A DNA stretch of 56,544 nucleotides from Megasphaera hominis (lineage in GTDB: Bacteria > Bacillota > Negativicutes > Veillonellales > Megasphaeraceae): positions 1 through 56,544 of the forward strand of contig NZ_JACOGK010000021.1 of NCBI RefSeq assembly GCF_014269395.1. The letters are read 5' to 3'. Below the pieces are notes generated by a model. That model made no database searches, was not told where the DNA came from, and was given only the letters and a program-made list of their open reading frames with translations. Shown here piece after piece: positions 1 through 8,019 of this stretch. The position numbers were made by a program, and so were the translations under genes. Within the stretch, counting starts at the first letter, position 1, and every line of letters starts with the position of its first letter.

Positions 1-134
1 TACTTCTCCAAGTTGATTCCCTCCATGAATCTGTTGAAAACCAACACCGGATCGCAAATATCCAGAAAATCTGAAATATATAGTGGCAAAATTGCCTGTT
101 TTGGTTTAGAATAATTAGTGGTTGAATTTTTCAT
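1..134 (-). CDS. Transposase, N-terminal fragment (tentatively IS1182-like), cut by window edge
   Basis: The reading frame starts at ATG 134-132 and runs off the window after 44 codons. It begins MKNSTTNYSKPKQAIL and continues with a DICDPVLVFNRFMEG segment. I recall this as the N-terminal region of a DDE transposase group usually filed under IS1182, before the DNA-binding and catalytic domains. No catalytic residue is inside the window. An identical copy in the opposite direction is at 56411-56544. The family assignment is from memory and moderate; that it is a transposase start is supported by its position just inside a duplicated element end. Confidence 0.65.
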   Translation of the reverse strand, partial: MKNSTTNYSKPKQAILPLYISDFLDICDPVLVFNRFMEGINLEK

Positions 135-156
135 TGGTTATGTAAATTTTACCACA

Positions 157-198
157 AAAGGAGGTCCGCTGACTCGAAAGAGTCGGTGGACCTCCTTT
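157..198 (-). terminator. Hairpin in IS leader, terminator-like
   Basis: Arms AAAGGAGGTCC and GGACCTCCTTT (11 bp) continue through wobble pairs into GACTC/GAGTC closed by a GAAA loop, giving an almost uninterrupted 19-bp stem. On the transposase (minus) strand it is followed by TTTT. It sits between the element tip and the transposase start, so it should stop transcripts entering from the flank, and it buries an AGGAGG sequence in the stem. The same hairpin occurs in the right copy at 56347-56388. Confidence 0.6.
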
Positions 199-247
199 GT
201 TATTTGGGTCTGTGTTATTTCACAGCCCCGTTTTTCTATGTATTTCT

Positions 248-1438
248 TCACTGGGCCGCTGGCAGATAGCCTTGCTGCTCGCCGGCAAGCTTCGTACGGA
301 CAATACGTACGACCTTTTCATCGACCAGGCGGCGGAAGGAAGCATCCTGCTTATAGGCCTTCAAGAGGCCTGCATACGTTTCCTGTTCGTGCGCATATTC
401 ATGGCACACGAGCACCAGATCGGCGCCGGCCTTGATAGCCATGACGCCCATATCGGCAAAGGCATAGTGCTTGGCCATGGCGCCCATTTCCATATCGTCG
501 GAAATGATCAGCCCCTGATAACCAAACTGCTGCCGCAGAATGCCCGTCATGACCGGTTCGGAAACACAGGCCGGCAGGCTGGGATCTAAGGCCGGGAAGG
601 TGACATTGGAGACCATGATGAACATGTGCTGTGGCGACTCCGTATGGATCAGCTCGGCAAAGGGCTTCATATCCTGTGCCAGCAGTTCCTCCTTGCTGGC
701 CGTCACGACGTCGCCATCAATATGGGGGTCCGTCTTAACCCGGCCAATACCGGGAAAATGCTTGAGGGAACACCAAATCTTTTCCTCTTCATATCCGGCG
801 ATGGCCTCTGCCGCAAAGGCGGTGACGACAGCAGGGTCCTTGCTGTACGACCGTTCCGACGCCGAGCCCAGATCGACGACAGGCGCAAAATTCATCGAAA
901 AGCCCATATCCTTTAACTGCTTGCCTGTCTTTTTCGCCCATTCCTTGGCCGCTGCGGGATCACCGCTTTCGCCCAGCTGCTGTTCACTGGGAATGCGCGG
1001 GAAGGCCTCGCGCATTCGCATGACAAAGCCGCCTTCCTGATCGACGGCAATAAACGGCGCAACGCCGCCGCTTTCCTTACGGATCTGCCGGGTCAGCGTC
1101 CGGTTCAGGTCTTTTACCTGCTGCGTCGACTGCATATTGCGGTCGAAGAGGATGATATTGCCCATGTGGTACTGGGCAATCTGATAGGCTGCGTCCTGAT
1201 CTACGCTGGTCCCCTGAATGCCCACCATCATGAGCTGGCCGACGCGCTGCTCCGGTGTCATGGCGGCTACTATAGCTTCGGCCTGTTCTTCTACAGTGCC
1301 GCTTTGCTTCATACCAGTCGTTTTCGTATTGCCCTGGCCCGTGTGCTCGTACCAGGCAAAGAGGCAGCCCGCCACGAGCAGCAGTGCCGCCAGGAATCCC
1401 AAGAAGGCCAGGGCCCGTTTATGTTCTTTTAGTATCAT
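248..1438 (-). CDS. nagZ: Glycoside hydrolase family 3, NagZ-like beta-N-acetylhexosaminidase, probable lipoprotein
   Basis: Removes N-acetylglucosamine from the non-reducing end of muropeptide sugars or chitin fragments. The 396-residue protein has a single GH3 TIM-barrel. Visible motifs are NFAPVVDL, KHFPGIGR followed by TDPH (the Asp-His pair that acts as acid/base in NagZ) and SDDMEMGA with the nucleophile Asp. The N-terminus has a hydrophobic segment (residues about 9-28) ending in LVAGC, which fits a lipobox, so the enzyme is probably membrane-anchored outside the cell. The ATG overlaps the nagA stop by 4 bases (ATGA), indicating translational coupling. The IS element begins 18 bases after the stop and no native terminator is visible. 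Assignment to GH3 is sure; exact substrate is inferred from nagA. Confidence 0.88.
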   Translation of the reverse strand: MILKEHKRALAFLGFLAALLLVAGCLFAWYEHTGQGNTKTTGMKQSGTVEEQAEAIVAAMTPEQRVGQLMMVGIQGTSVDQDAAYQIAQYHMGNIILFDRNMQSTQQVKDLNRTLTRQIRKESGGVAPFIAVDQEGGFVMRMREAFPRIPSEQQLGESGDPAAAKEWAKKTGKQLKDMGFSMNFAPVVDLGSASERSYSKDPAVVTAFAAEAIAGYEEEKIWCSLKHFPGIGRVKTDPHIDGDVVTASKEELLAQDMKPFAELIHTESPQHMFIMVSNVTFPALDPSLPACVSEPVMTGILRQQFGYQGLIISDDMEMGAMAKHYAFADMGVMAIKAGADLVLVCHEYAHEQETYAGLLKAYKQDASFRRLVDEKVVRIVRTKLAGEQQGYLPAAQ

Positions 1439-2592
1439 TTCGTTTCCTCATTATAGACGAGATCTCCATGAATGACCGTTTGCTTGACGTGGAAATCGTC
1501 GCTGTCCAAAATAACTATATCCGCTTCCTTGCCTTTTTCCAGCGAGCCGAGGCGGTCGTACACCCCAAGGTCTTTGGCCGGGTTCACCGTCGCCAGGGCA
1601 ATCGTATCCGGCAGGGACGCCCCTGTATTGACCATAAAATGCAGGAGCGATTCATTCATTGTCGCAACGCTGCCGGCCAGGGTACCATCGACCAGGCGGG
1701 CTTCGCCGTTTTGAACGAGCACCTGCTGGCCGCCTAATTCCGACGGCCCGTCGCCCTGCAGGCAGGCCCGCAGGGAATCCGTCACGATGATCAGGCCGTC
1801 CCGGCCTTTCATGCGCCAAGCCAGCTGCTGCGCTGCCGGATGAACGTGGAGATTGTCGCAAATAAGTTCGCAATGAGCCCGCCTGTCGAGGAGAGCCGCA
1901 CCGACGAGGCCGGGCTGGCGGTGATGGAACGGTGTCATGGCATTATATAAGTGCGTCACATGGTAGACGCCGCTTTTTGCCATGGCGTCCTGTACGTCTT
2001 CATAGGTAGCCGCGCTGTGGCCGAGAGAAACAAGGATGCCCGCGTCGTGACATTCCTTCAGGAACGTTTTGTGGACGATTTCTTCCGGTGCCAGCGTGAT
2101 GATGCAGATCGTATCGGCATAGGGACGGAGCCAGGAAAAATCAGGCCGTACAATATGCGTGTCAGCCTGGGCGCCTTTATAGGCCGGGCTGATAAAGGGT
2201 CCTTCCAGATGGGCCCCTAAGATACGGGCGCCGCTGCCCTTGCCCCGGGCCGCACGAATCCGCTCCAAGGCCCGTTCCAGACGGGGCCGGTCATAGGTCA
2301 TGGTCGTCGCCACAAAGGCCGTAACGCCTGTAGCCGGCAAGGCCTGCTGCAGCGTCTGCAGGGCCTCCGGCGTTTCATCCATAACATCCGCACCGGCACA
2401 ACCATGAATATGTTCATTAATGAAGCCCGGCACGACAAACCCGCCGTTGGCATCGATTAATTCCGTACAATGGCCCAGGCGGAAGCCTTTACGCGGTACA
2501 ATATCCAAAATTTTTCCGTCTTCATAGAGCAAAATATGGCCGCCTACAATAGAATCAGGCAAGACGATCATGCCATCGATAATTGCTTTCAC
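1435..2592 (-). CDS. nagA: N-acetylglucosamine-6-phosphate deacetylase
   Basis: Converts GlcNAc-6-phosphate to glucosamine-6-phosphate and acetate in the cytosol. At 385 residues it matches the family length. Visible are the metal-binding GFINEHIHG loop near residue 60, AHLEGPFI with the metal Glu, LGHSAA and the VTHLYNAMTPFHHR stretch, plus ITDS-type VTDSL carrying the catalytic Asp. The start is GTG (2592-2590), chosen because AGGAGTG lies just upstream; the next Met is inside the conserved N-terminal strand. It is first in a two-gene operon with nagZ, so released GlcNAc can enter glycolysis or wall resynthesis. nagB is not in the window. Confidence 0.93.
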   Translation of the reverse strand: MKAIIDGMIVLPDSIVGGHILLYEDGKILDIVPRKGFRLGHCTELIDANGGFVVPGFINEHIHGCAGADVMDETPEALQTLQQALPATGVTAFVATTMTYDRPRLERALERIRAARGKGSGARILGAHLEGPFISPAYKGAQADTHIVRPDFSWLRPYADTICIITLAPEEIVHKTFLKECHDAGILVSLGHSAATYEDVQDAMAKSGVYHVTHLYNAMTPFHHRQPGLVGAALLDRRAHCELICDNLHVHPAAQQLAWRMKGRDGLIIVTDSLRACLQGDGPSELGGQQVLVQNGEARLVDGTLAGSVATMNESLLHFMVNTGASLPDTIALATVNPAKDLGVYDRLGSLEKGKEADIVILDSDDFHVKQTVIHGDLVYNEETK

Positions 2593-2651
2593 TTGTTATC
2601 ACTCCTGCTAAGAAAATTCCGGCAGGCCAGACCTGCCAAGATGCTGTTTAC

Positions 2652-2660
2652 AGTATATCA
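2652..2660 (-). promoter_or_regulatory. Extended -10 promoter of nagA-nagZ
   Basis: On the minus strand the sequence TGATATACT gives a TGn extended -10 with hexamer TATACT. A good -35 at 17 bases is not obvious. It precedes the nagA GTG by about 60 bases, and the leader contains the palindrome GGCAGG-CCAGA-CCTGCC (2621-2637), which could be a repressor site or a hairpin near the ribosome site. Confidence 0.45.
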
Positions 2661-2848
2661 CAAAGGCGGCCGTGTCAGTAGCCTTTCCGGCCCGGCAGAT
2701 TGCCGGCACAGCCTGTCTGTCAGGCTATACATTTGTCCTTGTACAAAGGACCGGCACTTCGTTTTTCTTTCTACCAAACCTTTACGGTTCCTTTACAAAT
2801 CCCTATTTCTGGGCATTCCCAGGCTTTTCCCCTGGAGGATTTTGTATT

Positions 2849-3216
2849 TGTGGATAACTATGATAAAAATGGAAAATCCTCTGCCCGGACACGTGGGGAC
2901 AAGGTATATATCCTTTTCTTGTGGATAACTTTTGCCGTTTCAGTTATCCACATTTTCACACAAGTTATGCACCCGCTATATTCCCTTCTTTCACAATCTA
3001 TTAAAGTGCATGGTTAAGCCATTTATAGAGGTTATTCACTTATGTCAGCAAGTGTTTTTTATCGAGTTATCCACATTTTTTCCAGAAATCCCCTAAAGCT
3101 ATACACAGGCATCGTTGGCCTATTTACGCCATTTTTTTAATATATCCACAAACGTGCACAAGTTATGCACCATTATTGTGCACAACTTGTGGATAACCGG
3201 AAAAAAGCTATACACA
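2849..3216. other. DnaA-box cluster (possible replication-control locus)
   Basis: Five perfect TTATCCACA boxes occur within 350 bases: minus strand at 2849-2857, 2920-2928 and 3188-3196, plus strand at 2944-2952 and 3067-3075. Near matches are TTATGCACC at 2965-2973 and 3163-3171, TTATTCACT at 3032-3040, ATATCCACA at 3142-3150, and CTATACACA at 3099-3107 and 3208-3216. The spacers are AT-rich. Such density is typical of oriC or of DnaA-titrating/regulatory clusters. dnaA and dnaN are not adjacent, and genes on both sides read in the same direction, which argues against a bidirectional origin exactly here. Confidence 0.8.
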
Positions 3217-3220
3217 TACT

Positions 3221-3265
3221 AAAAAAGCAGATTTCAGATCCTATTCATAGTACCTGAAATCTGCT
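3221..3265 (-). terminator. Intrinsic terminator of the 97-residue gene
   Basis: A 12-bp perfect stem AGCAGATTTCAG/CTGAAATCTGCT (3226-3237, 3254-3265) is followed on the minus strand by a T run (AAAAAA at 3221-3226 on the plus strand). It lies 24 bases after the stop of the gene at 3290. Confidence 0.88.
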
Positions 3266-3289
3266 TTAGTTTACACTGTTTGACTTTTC

Positions 3290-3583
3290 CTACATGTCTT
3301 CTACGGGACGGCTCCAATCGATATGTACACCGAGGGGCAACCAGATATAGCCCAGGGCCAGCTTCAGCGTTTCCAAATTATCTGTAGCCGCCGCATTGAC
3401 CGTTTCGTATTGGGAAAGGGTCACGTAGCGATGCCAAGGATGTACTTTGGTCAAAAATTCCCGGGCTTCCTTTTCCTTTTCTTCATCATGAAGCATGAGC
3501 TGCAATTCTTTCGTTTCCGTATTGTAGCGGATGAAGCCGTCGTTATGGCCTGCCGTATGTGCAGCCACTGTAAATAATGCCAT
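3290..3583 (-). CDS. Small conserved-looking protein of unknown function (97 residues)
   Basis: I do not recognise this family. The protein is soluble, acidic to neutral, with a charged middle (KELQLMLHDEEKEKEAREF) and a C-terminal part rich in Leu/Trp (GYIWLPLGVHIDW). No signal peptide or membrane segment is visible. It is likely a real gene: it has a strong GAGGAGG ribosome site seven bases before the ATG, codon use like its neighbours, and its own perfect terminator. It lies between the DnaA-box cluster and dinB, 38 bases after dinB, so it may be the second gene of that transcript. Confidence 0.7.
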   Translation of the reverse strand: MALFTVAAHTAGHNDGFIRYNTETKELQLMLHDEEKEKEAREFLTKVHPWHRYVTLSQYETVNAAATDNLETLKLALGYIWLPLGVHIDWSRPVEDM

Positions 3584-3621
3584 TATGTATTCCTCCTCAC
3601 CAGAATTATATACTATAGTGT

Positions 3622-4794
3622 TTATTTTTTTTCATGAGACATTTCCCAAAGGAACCCCTTCATGATTGCCTGCCGGCCAAAGCGCTGTTGCAATTTATCG
3701 ATGGCCTCTGTCACCTTTGCCTGCGTTTCCGCATCATCAGAAAAGAGATCCTCTTGCACCTGATACGGGCACAGCTGGCTCACGGTCAGGCCCAGCAGGC
3801 GGACCGGATGGGTTACCTTCTCTTTATTATACAATTTTTTCGCAGAAAAATATAACTGTTCTTCTGCGCACGTGCCTATATCCTCTAAGGTCAGTGACCG
3901 GGTAATGGTCTCAAAGGACGCATAGCGCACTTTGATCGTAATCGTCCGGCCCATGAGTCCGTTTTGCCGTAACCGCCAGGCCACTTCATTCGCCAAGAGG
4001 CGGAACTGTTCATCAATTTCCTCCGGCCGGATCAGGTCGTGCAGGTACGTATGCTCGTTGCCTACGGACTGGGGCCGGCGGCTTACATCGAGCTGCCGGT
4101 TGTCACGGCCACAGGCCAGTTCATACAAGCGGTGCGCCTGCTTGCCCACGACGGGACGCAATGCATCCTGGCCGGCCCGGGCAATATCGCCAATCGTTTC
4201 AAACCCGGCTTTACGCAAGGCCGTTTCGGTCACCTTGCCGACACCCCAGAGGCGGGACACAGGAAGCGGCGCGAGAATTTCCTGTTCCTTGCCGTAGGGA
4301 ATCCAAACCAGGCCATCGGGCTTTTCCAAATCCGAAGCCAATTTGGCCAAAAACTTATTCGGCGCAATACCGGCCGACGCCACAAGGCCGGTAATACGCA
4401 AAATATCCGCTTTGACAGCTTCACCAATCGTAATAATTTCCGGATAGTGCAATTCCATGCCCGACACATCGAGAAAGGCCTCATCCAGGGCTAAGGGCTC
4501 AATATAGGGCGAATAGCGGGACAAAATCACGCGGATCTGATGGGATATGCGGCGGTAATAGGCCATGCGTACCGGTAAAAATACGCCATCCGGACAGAGC
4601 CGCCGGGCCTGGCGCATACTCATGGCCGAATGCACGCCATAGCGGCGCGCTTCGTACGAGGCCGTAGCGACGACACCGCGTTCACTCAAGCCCCCGACAA
4701 TGACCGGTTGTCCCCGTAAAGCCGGATTATCCCGTTGTTCAACAGATGCATAAAAGGCATCCATATCGACATGCATAATCCAACGCGTTCCCAT
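3622..4794 (-). CDS. dinB: DNA polymerase IV (Y-family translesion polymerase)
   Basis: Error-prone polymerase that copies past damaged template. The 390-residue protein starts with the palm motif VDMDAFYASVEQ (metal Asp at residue 10). The second catalytic motif is LALDEAFLDVSG, with Asp104 and Glu105, where many relatives have SIDEAFLD. GIAPNKFLAKLASD follows, then the thumb helix-hairpin-helix (VSRLWGVGK) and a little-finger domain. ATG 4794 is preferred over an in-frame GTG 21 bases upstream, because AAAGGGAGGG sits at the right distance from the ATG and overlaps the GTG. A C-terminal beta-clamp peptide is not clear to me. No LexA box was seen upstream. Confidence 0.95.
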   Translation of the reverse strand: MGTRWIMHVDMDAFYASVEQRDNPALRGQPVIVGGLSERGVVATASYEARRYGVHSAMSMRQARRLCPDGVFLPVRMAYYRRISHQIRVILSRYSPYIEPLALDEAFLDVSGMELHYPEIITIGEAVKADILRITGLVASAGIAPNKFLAKLASDLEKPDGLVWIPYGKEQEILAPLPVSRLWGVGKVTETALRKAGFETIGDIARAGQDALRPVVGKQAHRLYELACGRDNRQLDVSRRPQSVGNEHTYLHDLIRPEEIDEQFRLLANEVAWRLRQNGLMGRTITIKVRYASFETITRSLTLEDIGTCAEEQLYFSAKKLYNKEKVTHPVRLLGLTVSQLCPYQVQEDLFSDDAETQAKVTEAIDKLQQRFGRQAIMKGFLWEMSHEKK

Positions 4795-4952
4795 AAGCCG
4801 TTCCCTCCCTTTCACTTATTGTATTATACAACGATTTCCATTCACAAATATAGAGGAAAACAAAAAAACCTATGCCCTTACGCTACAAGAACATTCTATT
4901 ATGTCTTGAAATATGGTAAGATTACAATATATAAAGAGAGGTGACGCAGGCC

Positions 4953-5882
4953 ATGGATCTATTCCAATTAACGTACTTTGTCGAGGTGGCGCATAAGAAA
5001 AGTTTTACCAAGGCTTCGAAATCCTTGCACATCAGCCAGCCATCGATCAGCAAAGGCATTAAATCACTGGAAACACATTGGAACGTAACATTATTTAACC
5101 GCAGCGGCAAGCAAGTGGAGTTGACGGAAATGGGGGCCTGGCTGCTGCCCCGGATCGAAACGCTGATTAAAGATATGAGTCAGCTCAATGAACAAATCGG
5201 CTCCCCTGATTTTCTCAATTCCGGCAAGCTTGCCGTCGGCATTCCGCCGATGATCGGTTCTTCTTTTATTTCCCCTTTTGTCAGGCAATTCATCTCTACG
5301 TACCCCAAAATAGAGCTGGAATTGCTGGAAGTCGGCTCCAACGACATCATTTCTTCCATCGATGAAGGCCTCATACAGGCCGGTTTCGTCGCCTTGCCTG
5401 TATCGACAGAAATGCCCTACGACTTTTTCATCTTTAACGAAGAATACTTGGAAGTCGTCCTCTGGCCGGGCCATCCCCTGGCCGATAAGGAAACGCTGAC
5501 CCTGGAAGAAATCAAAGACGAACCGCTCGTCTATTACCCCAAATCCTTTTCCCTCAATCCCTTCATTAAGACCTTCTATCAGCGTCTGACAGCCCATCCG
5601 AAGATCGTCTGTCAAAGCAGCAACTGGGACTTCCAGGCAGAAATTGTCCGCACCCAGCTGGGTATTGCCCTCTTGCCGCACACGATCTGCCAGCGCCTGG
5701 ATGAAAAGAAATACGTCCACATTCCCTTAGTGGAACCACAGATTCCCTGGACCCTGGCGATGGTCTGGAAGAGCAAGGGATTCCTGCCCCATCCGGCGCG
5801 GACCTGGGTACAATCATTTAAACAGTATTATGAAAAACGGAATGCCGAAAAAGGCCGGCAAACTGAAGAAAGCAAGGAATGA
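4953..5882 (+). CDS. LysR-family transcriptional regulator
   Basis: A 309-residue LysR-type regulator. The winged helix-turn-helix occupies residues 1-60 (FTKASKSLHISQPSISKGIK) and is followed by a linker helix and a two-lobed effector-binding domain. ATG 4953 is chosen over the GTG at 4941 because GAGAGGTG lies 10 bases upstream and the protein then begins MDLFQLTYF, the usual LysR start. A possible promoter is TTGAAA/TATAAA just upstream (about 4929-4945). The stop codon overlaps the next gene (ATGA at 5879-5882), so the two are probably co-translated. Effector and targets are unknown; the coupled gene is the obvious candidate partner. Confidence 0.9.
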   Translation: MDLFQLTYFVEVAHKKSFTKASKSLHISQPSISKGIKSLETHWNVTLFNRSGKQVELTEMGAWLLPRIETLIKDMSQLNEQIGSPDFLNSGKLAVGIPPMIGSSFISPFVRQFISTYPKIELELLEVGSNDIISSIDEGLIQAGFVALPVSTEMPYDFFIFNEEYLEVVLWPGHPLADKETLTLEEIKDEPLVYYPKSFSLNPFIKTFYQRLTAHPKIVCQSSNWDFQAEIVRTQLGIALLPHTICQRLDEKKYVHIPLVEPQIPWTLAMVWKSKGFLPHPARTWVQSFKQYYEKRNAEKGRQTEESKE

Positions 5883-6673
5883 TCACGTTGAAGACACAGG
5901 AGCTAACACAGGCAGACGCAGGAGAGATTTTTTCCCATCAGGCACAGGGCGCCCAAGGCTATTCCCTGGCGCTCGTCGCCGCAGGCCTGAATTATCTGGA
6001 TACCTTGAAGAGAACCGCCTCGGATATCTTAGCTGGTAAAGACACGCAGGCCGCTGCCCGGCGCCAATGGCTGCAGCTGGAACAAAAATTATATCAGTAC
6101 ACGCGGCGGGAAACGCCCCTCAGCCTGTACGACGCGGCCTATGCCCAGGAAGTGCAGCACTATGTACGGCTGCGCCTCATCTGGCTCGATGCCGCAGGCT
6201 TTACCTTTACGCGGCACCGCCTGGCCTTCCTGCTGGAAATCCTGCGCTTTTGCCACCAAGATCCATGTCAGGTGCTGCCCGAACGGGAGGCTCTGGCCCA
6301 GCACCTGGAAACCCGCCTGCTCGATGAATACCTGCTCTACGACATGACTCTCGAAAACAGCCAATACGTAGGCAGAGAAGCCGTCTCCAACGGCTATCAC
6401 GAATGCGACTTTACGCTGGAGCTGGAAGACCTCGTCAGGGACGCCAAAAAGGCCCTGCCCCGCAGGCACTTCCGCTACCTGAAACAAGCCCTGCCCGAAA
6501 GCCGCATGGCCGCCTGCACGGCCGCCTGGCTCTATGAGCACCGTCGGGACTTCGCCGCCGGTACCTGTCTGATCGATGACCGGGCCGTGAGACAGGCCTA
6601 TGCAGCAGGCACGGCACCGCAGCTTACAGCCGACCAGCTGCAGGCAATTGACGCAGCGTACGCCGGCCGGTAA
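5879..6673 (+). CDS. Unknown protein coupled to LysR regulator (264 residues)
   Basis: I cannot name a family. The protein is predominantly helical and rich in Ala, Leu, Arg and Gln, with no signal peptide, membrane helix or nucleotide-binding motif. A Cys appears in FCHQDPCQVLPE and another in YHECDFTLELEDL. Helical segments resemble an all-alpha protein with a run of charged heptads (LVRDAKKALPRRHFRYLKQ). Its ATG overlaps the LysR stop; a TTG at 5888 has a better-placed AAGGA and could be the true start. A bidirectional terminator follows directly. Its coupling with LysR suggests a dedicated accessory or target gene, but this is inference. Confidence 0.75.
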   Translation: MITLKTQELTQADAGEIFSHQAQGAQGYSLALVAAGLNYLDTLKRTASDILAGKDTQAAARRQWLQLEQKLYQYTRRETPLSLYDAAYAQEVQHYVRLRLIWLDAAGFTFTRHRLAFLLEILRFCHQDPCQVLPEREALAQHLETRLLDEYLLYDMTLENSQYVGREAVSNGYHECDFTLELEDLVRDAKKALPRRHFRYLKQALPESRMAACTAAWLYEHRRDFAAGTCLIDDRAVRQAYAAGTAPQLTADQLQAIDAAYAGR

Positions 6674-6680
6674 TAAAAAA

Positions 6681-6711
6681 AACTTCTTTTGACACGTTGT
6701 CAAAAGAAGTT
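6681..6711. terminator. Bidirectional intrinsic terminator
   Basis: A perfect 14-bp stem AACTTCTTTTGACA/TGTCAAAAGAAGTT with a 3-base loop is flanked by A runs on the left and T runs on the right. It ends both the plus-strand LysR pair and the minus-strand NlpC/P60 gene, which converge here. Confidence 0.92.
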
Positions 6712-6724
6712 TTTTTGTATTCCG

Positions 6725-7924
6725 TTACATGACGCGGCGGGCGCCTACGTAGCGGCTGGACCAATAGCGGCTGTCCAGGTTGTCTATGCTGACGCCATTG
6801 TTGGACGCATTGATGAACTGGTTATTGCCAATATAGATGCCTACATGGGAAACACCGGGCAGATAGGTCGTAAAGAATACGAGATCGCCGGGCTGCAAGA
6901 ACGAACGGCTTACATAACTGCCTACGTTATACTGTTCATCTGCCATGCGCGGCAGATCGATGCCGACGGCAGAATAGACGTAGCGCGTAAAGCCCGAGCA
7001 GTCAAAGCCCGACGGGTCATTGCCGCCAAAGACGTAGGGCACGCCAATGTACTGGTTGGCAATCCCCATGAGCCGCTGCGCCCGGTCCGCTACCATGGTC
7101 ATACCGCCATAGCCGCCGTTACCGAAGCGGCGCAAGGGACCGGATGGCAAAAACTTGCCCGTCAGCTCATAAAAGGTCGCCTGGCCGGCAACACCGTCTA
7201 CCTCGAGTCCATGCTTAGCCTGGAAATCGCGGACGGCATTTTCCGTACCGACGCCAAAGGAGCCGTCTACATCGATATTGTAGCCCTGATTGACCAGAGC
7301 CTGCTGCAAGAGGACGATGGCATTATCGGACGTAGCCGTTACGGCAGAGGCTGCCGGCGCTGCGGCCGCATCACTGCGGAAGCGGTCTGCCAGGCGGTAC
7401 GAAGACTGGCCGTCCGGCATGGGAGAGCCTACGAGAGCGGCATACGTAGCCGGTCCGACGACACCGTCCGCCGTCAGGCCATGGGCCTGCTGAAAGGCCT
7501 TGACCGCAGCCTCCGTCCCCTTGCCAAACACACCATCTGTATCGACGCTGTAGCCCTGGGCGGCTAACGCCTGCTGAATCCCCAGGACACCCGTAGCGGC
7601 CGGCGCCGGAGCACTCGTCTTTTGCACGAAGCGGCTGCTCGTATTATCCGGCATATCACTGCCCATGAGGGCCCGGTACGTGGCCGCCCCCAAAATACCA
7701 TCGGCAGTAAGGCCGTTCGCCTGCTGAAAGGCCTTGATCGCCTCTGTCGTGGCTGTACCATAATCGCCGTCAGCCGTAACACTATACCCGGCTGCCGCCA
7801 GTTGCTGCTGGACCGCCACAATCTGACTGCCCCGGTCACCGGGGTGGAAGGTTGCTCCGGCAAAAGAGACGGAAGCCAAAAAGCAGACGCACGTAAGGCC
7901 GGCTAATTTCTTTATCTGAAGCAT
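6725..7924 (-). CDS. Secreted NlpC/P60 peptidoglycan hydrolase with three peptidoglycan-binding repeats
   Basis: Probable cell-wall endopeptidase cleaving peptide stems. The 399-residue protein has an N-terminal signal peptide (basic start, then a hydrophobic stretch ending near SFAGA, residue 24). Three PG_binding_1 repeats follow (about residues 29-90, 110-175 and 195-260), each with a GYSV/GYNI...DG..G..T..A+..FQ..+GL..DG..G pattern. The C-terminal NlpC/P60 domain has Cys309 in FDCSGF, His360 in SHVGIYIG, and Asn372 where a third His is more usual. It has its own promoter (8088-8117) and a roughly 155-base leader with a 13-bp hairpin. It ends in the bidirectional terminator. Confidence 0.93.
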   Translation of the reverse strand: MLQIKKLAGLTCVCFLASVSFAGATFHPGDRGSQIVAVQQQLAAAGYSVTADGDYGTATTEAIKAFQQANGLTADGILGAATYRALMGSDMPDNTSSRFVQKTSAPAPAATGVLGIQQALAAQGYSVDTDGVFGKGTEAAVKAFQQAHGLTADGVVGPATYAALVGSPMPDGQSSYRLADRFRSDAAAAPAASAVTATSDNAIVLLQQALVNQGYNIDVDGSFGVGTENAVRDFQAKHGLEVDGVAGQATFYELTGKFLPSGPLRRFGNGGYGGMTMVADRAQRLMGIANQYIGVPYVFGGNDPSGFDCSGFTRYVYSAVGIDLPRMADEQYNVGSYVSRSFLQPGDLVFFTTYLPGVSHVGIYIGNNQFINASNNGVSIDNLDSRYWSSRYVGARRVM

Positions 7925-8019
7925 TGTATCCCTCTTTTCTGACAGTACAGCAGGACGGCCCTGCAGCTGTCTGCTTACCTGCTCTTAGTACGTACCCATA
8001 ATAGGGCACTCTATGAAAC

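Larger units (their letters stand above)
1..229 (-). mobile_element. 5' end of an insertion sequence (left copy)
   Basis: These 229 bases are the exact reverse complement of 56316-56544, so two copies of the same element in opposite orientation bound the window. The outer tip reads GGGGCTGTGAAATAACACAG on the minus strand and can itself fold (CTGTG/CACAG). Then come a strong hairpin (157-198) and the first codons of a transposase (1-134). Only the upstream end is present; the rest lies outside the window. Identity stops abruptly at base 229, which marks the element boundary 18 bases from the nagZ stop codon. IS1182-like is a tentative family guess. Confidence 0.85.
2593..3289. other. Gene-free stretch with nag promoter, small palindromes and a DnaA-box cluster
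   Basis: No convincing coding frame is present in these 697 bases. The left third holds the nag leader and several GC-rich palindromes: GGCAGG/CCTGCC (2621-2637), AGCCTG/CAGGCT (2710-2726) and others. The right two thirds are AT-rich and filled with TTATCCACA-like nonamers (2849-3216). A terminator for the next gene closes it (3221-3265). Confidence 0.8.

Noticed and set aside
2849..3216. Calling the DnaA-box cluster the chromosomal origin outright
   Set aside because: dnaA, dnaN, rpmH and rnpA are not next to it, and genes on both sides share one direction instead of diverging. It is reported as a cluster only.
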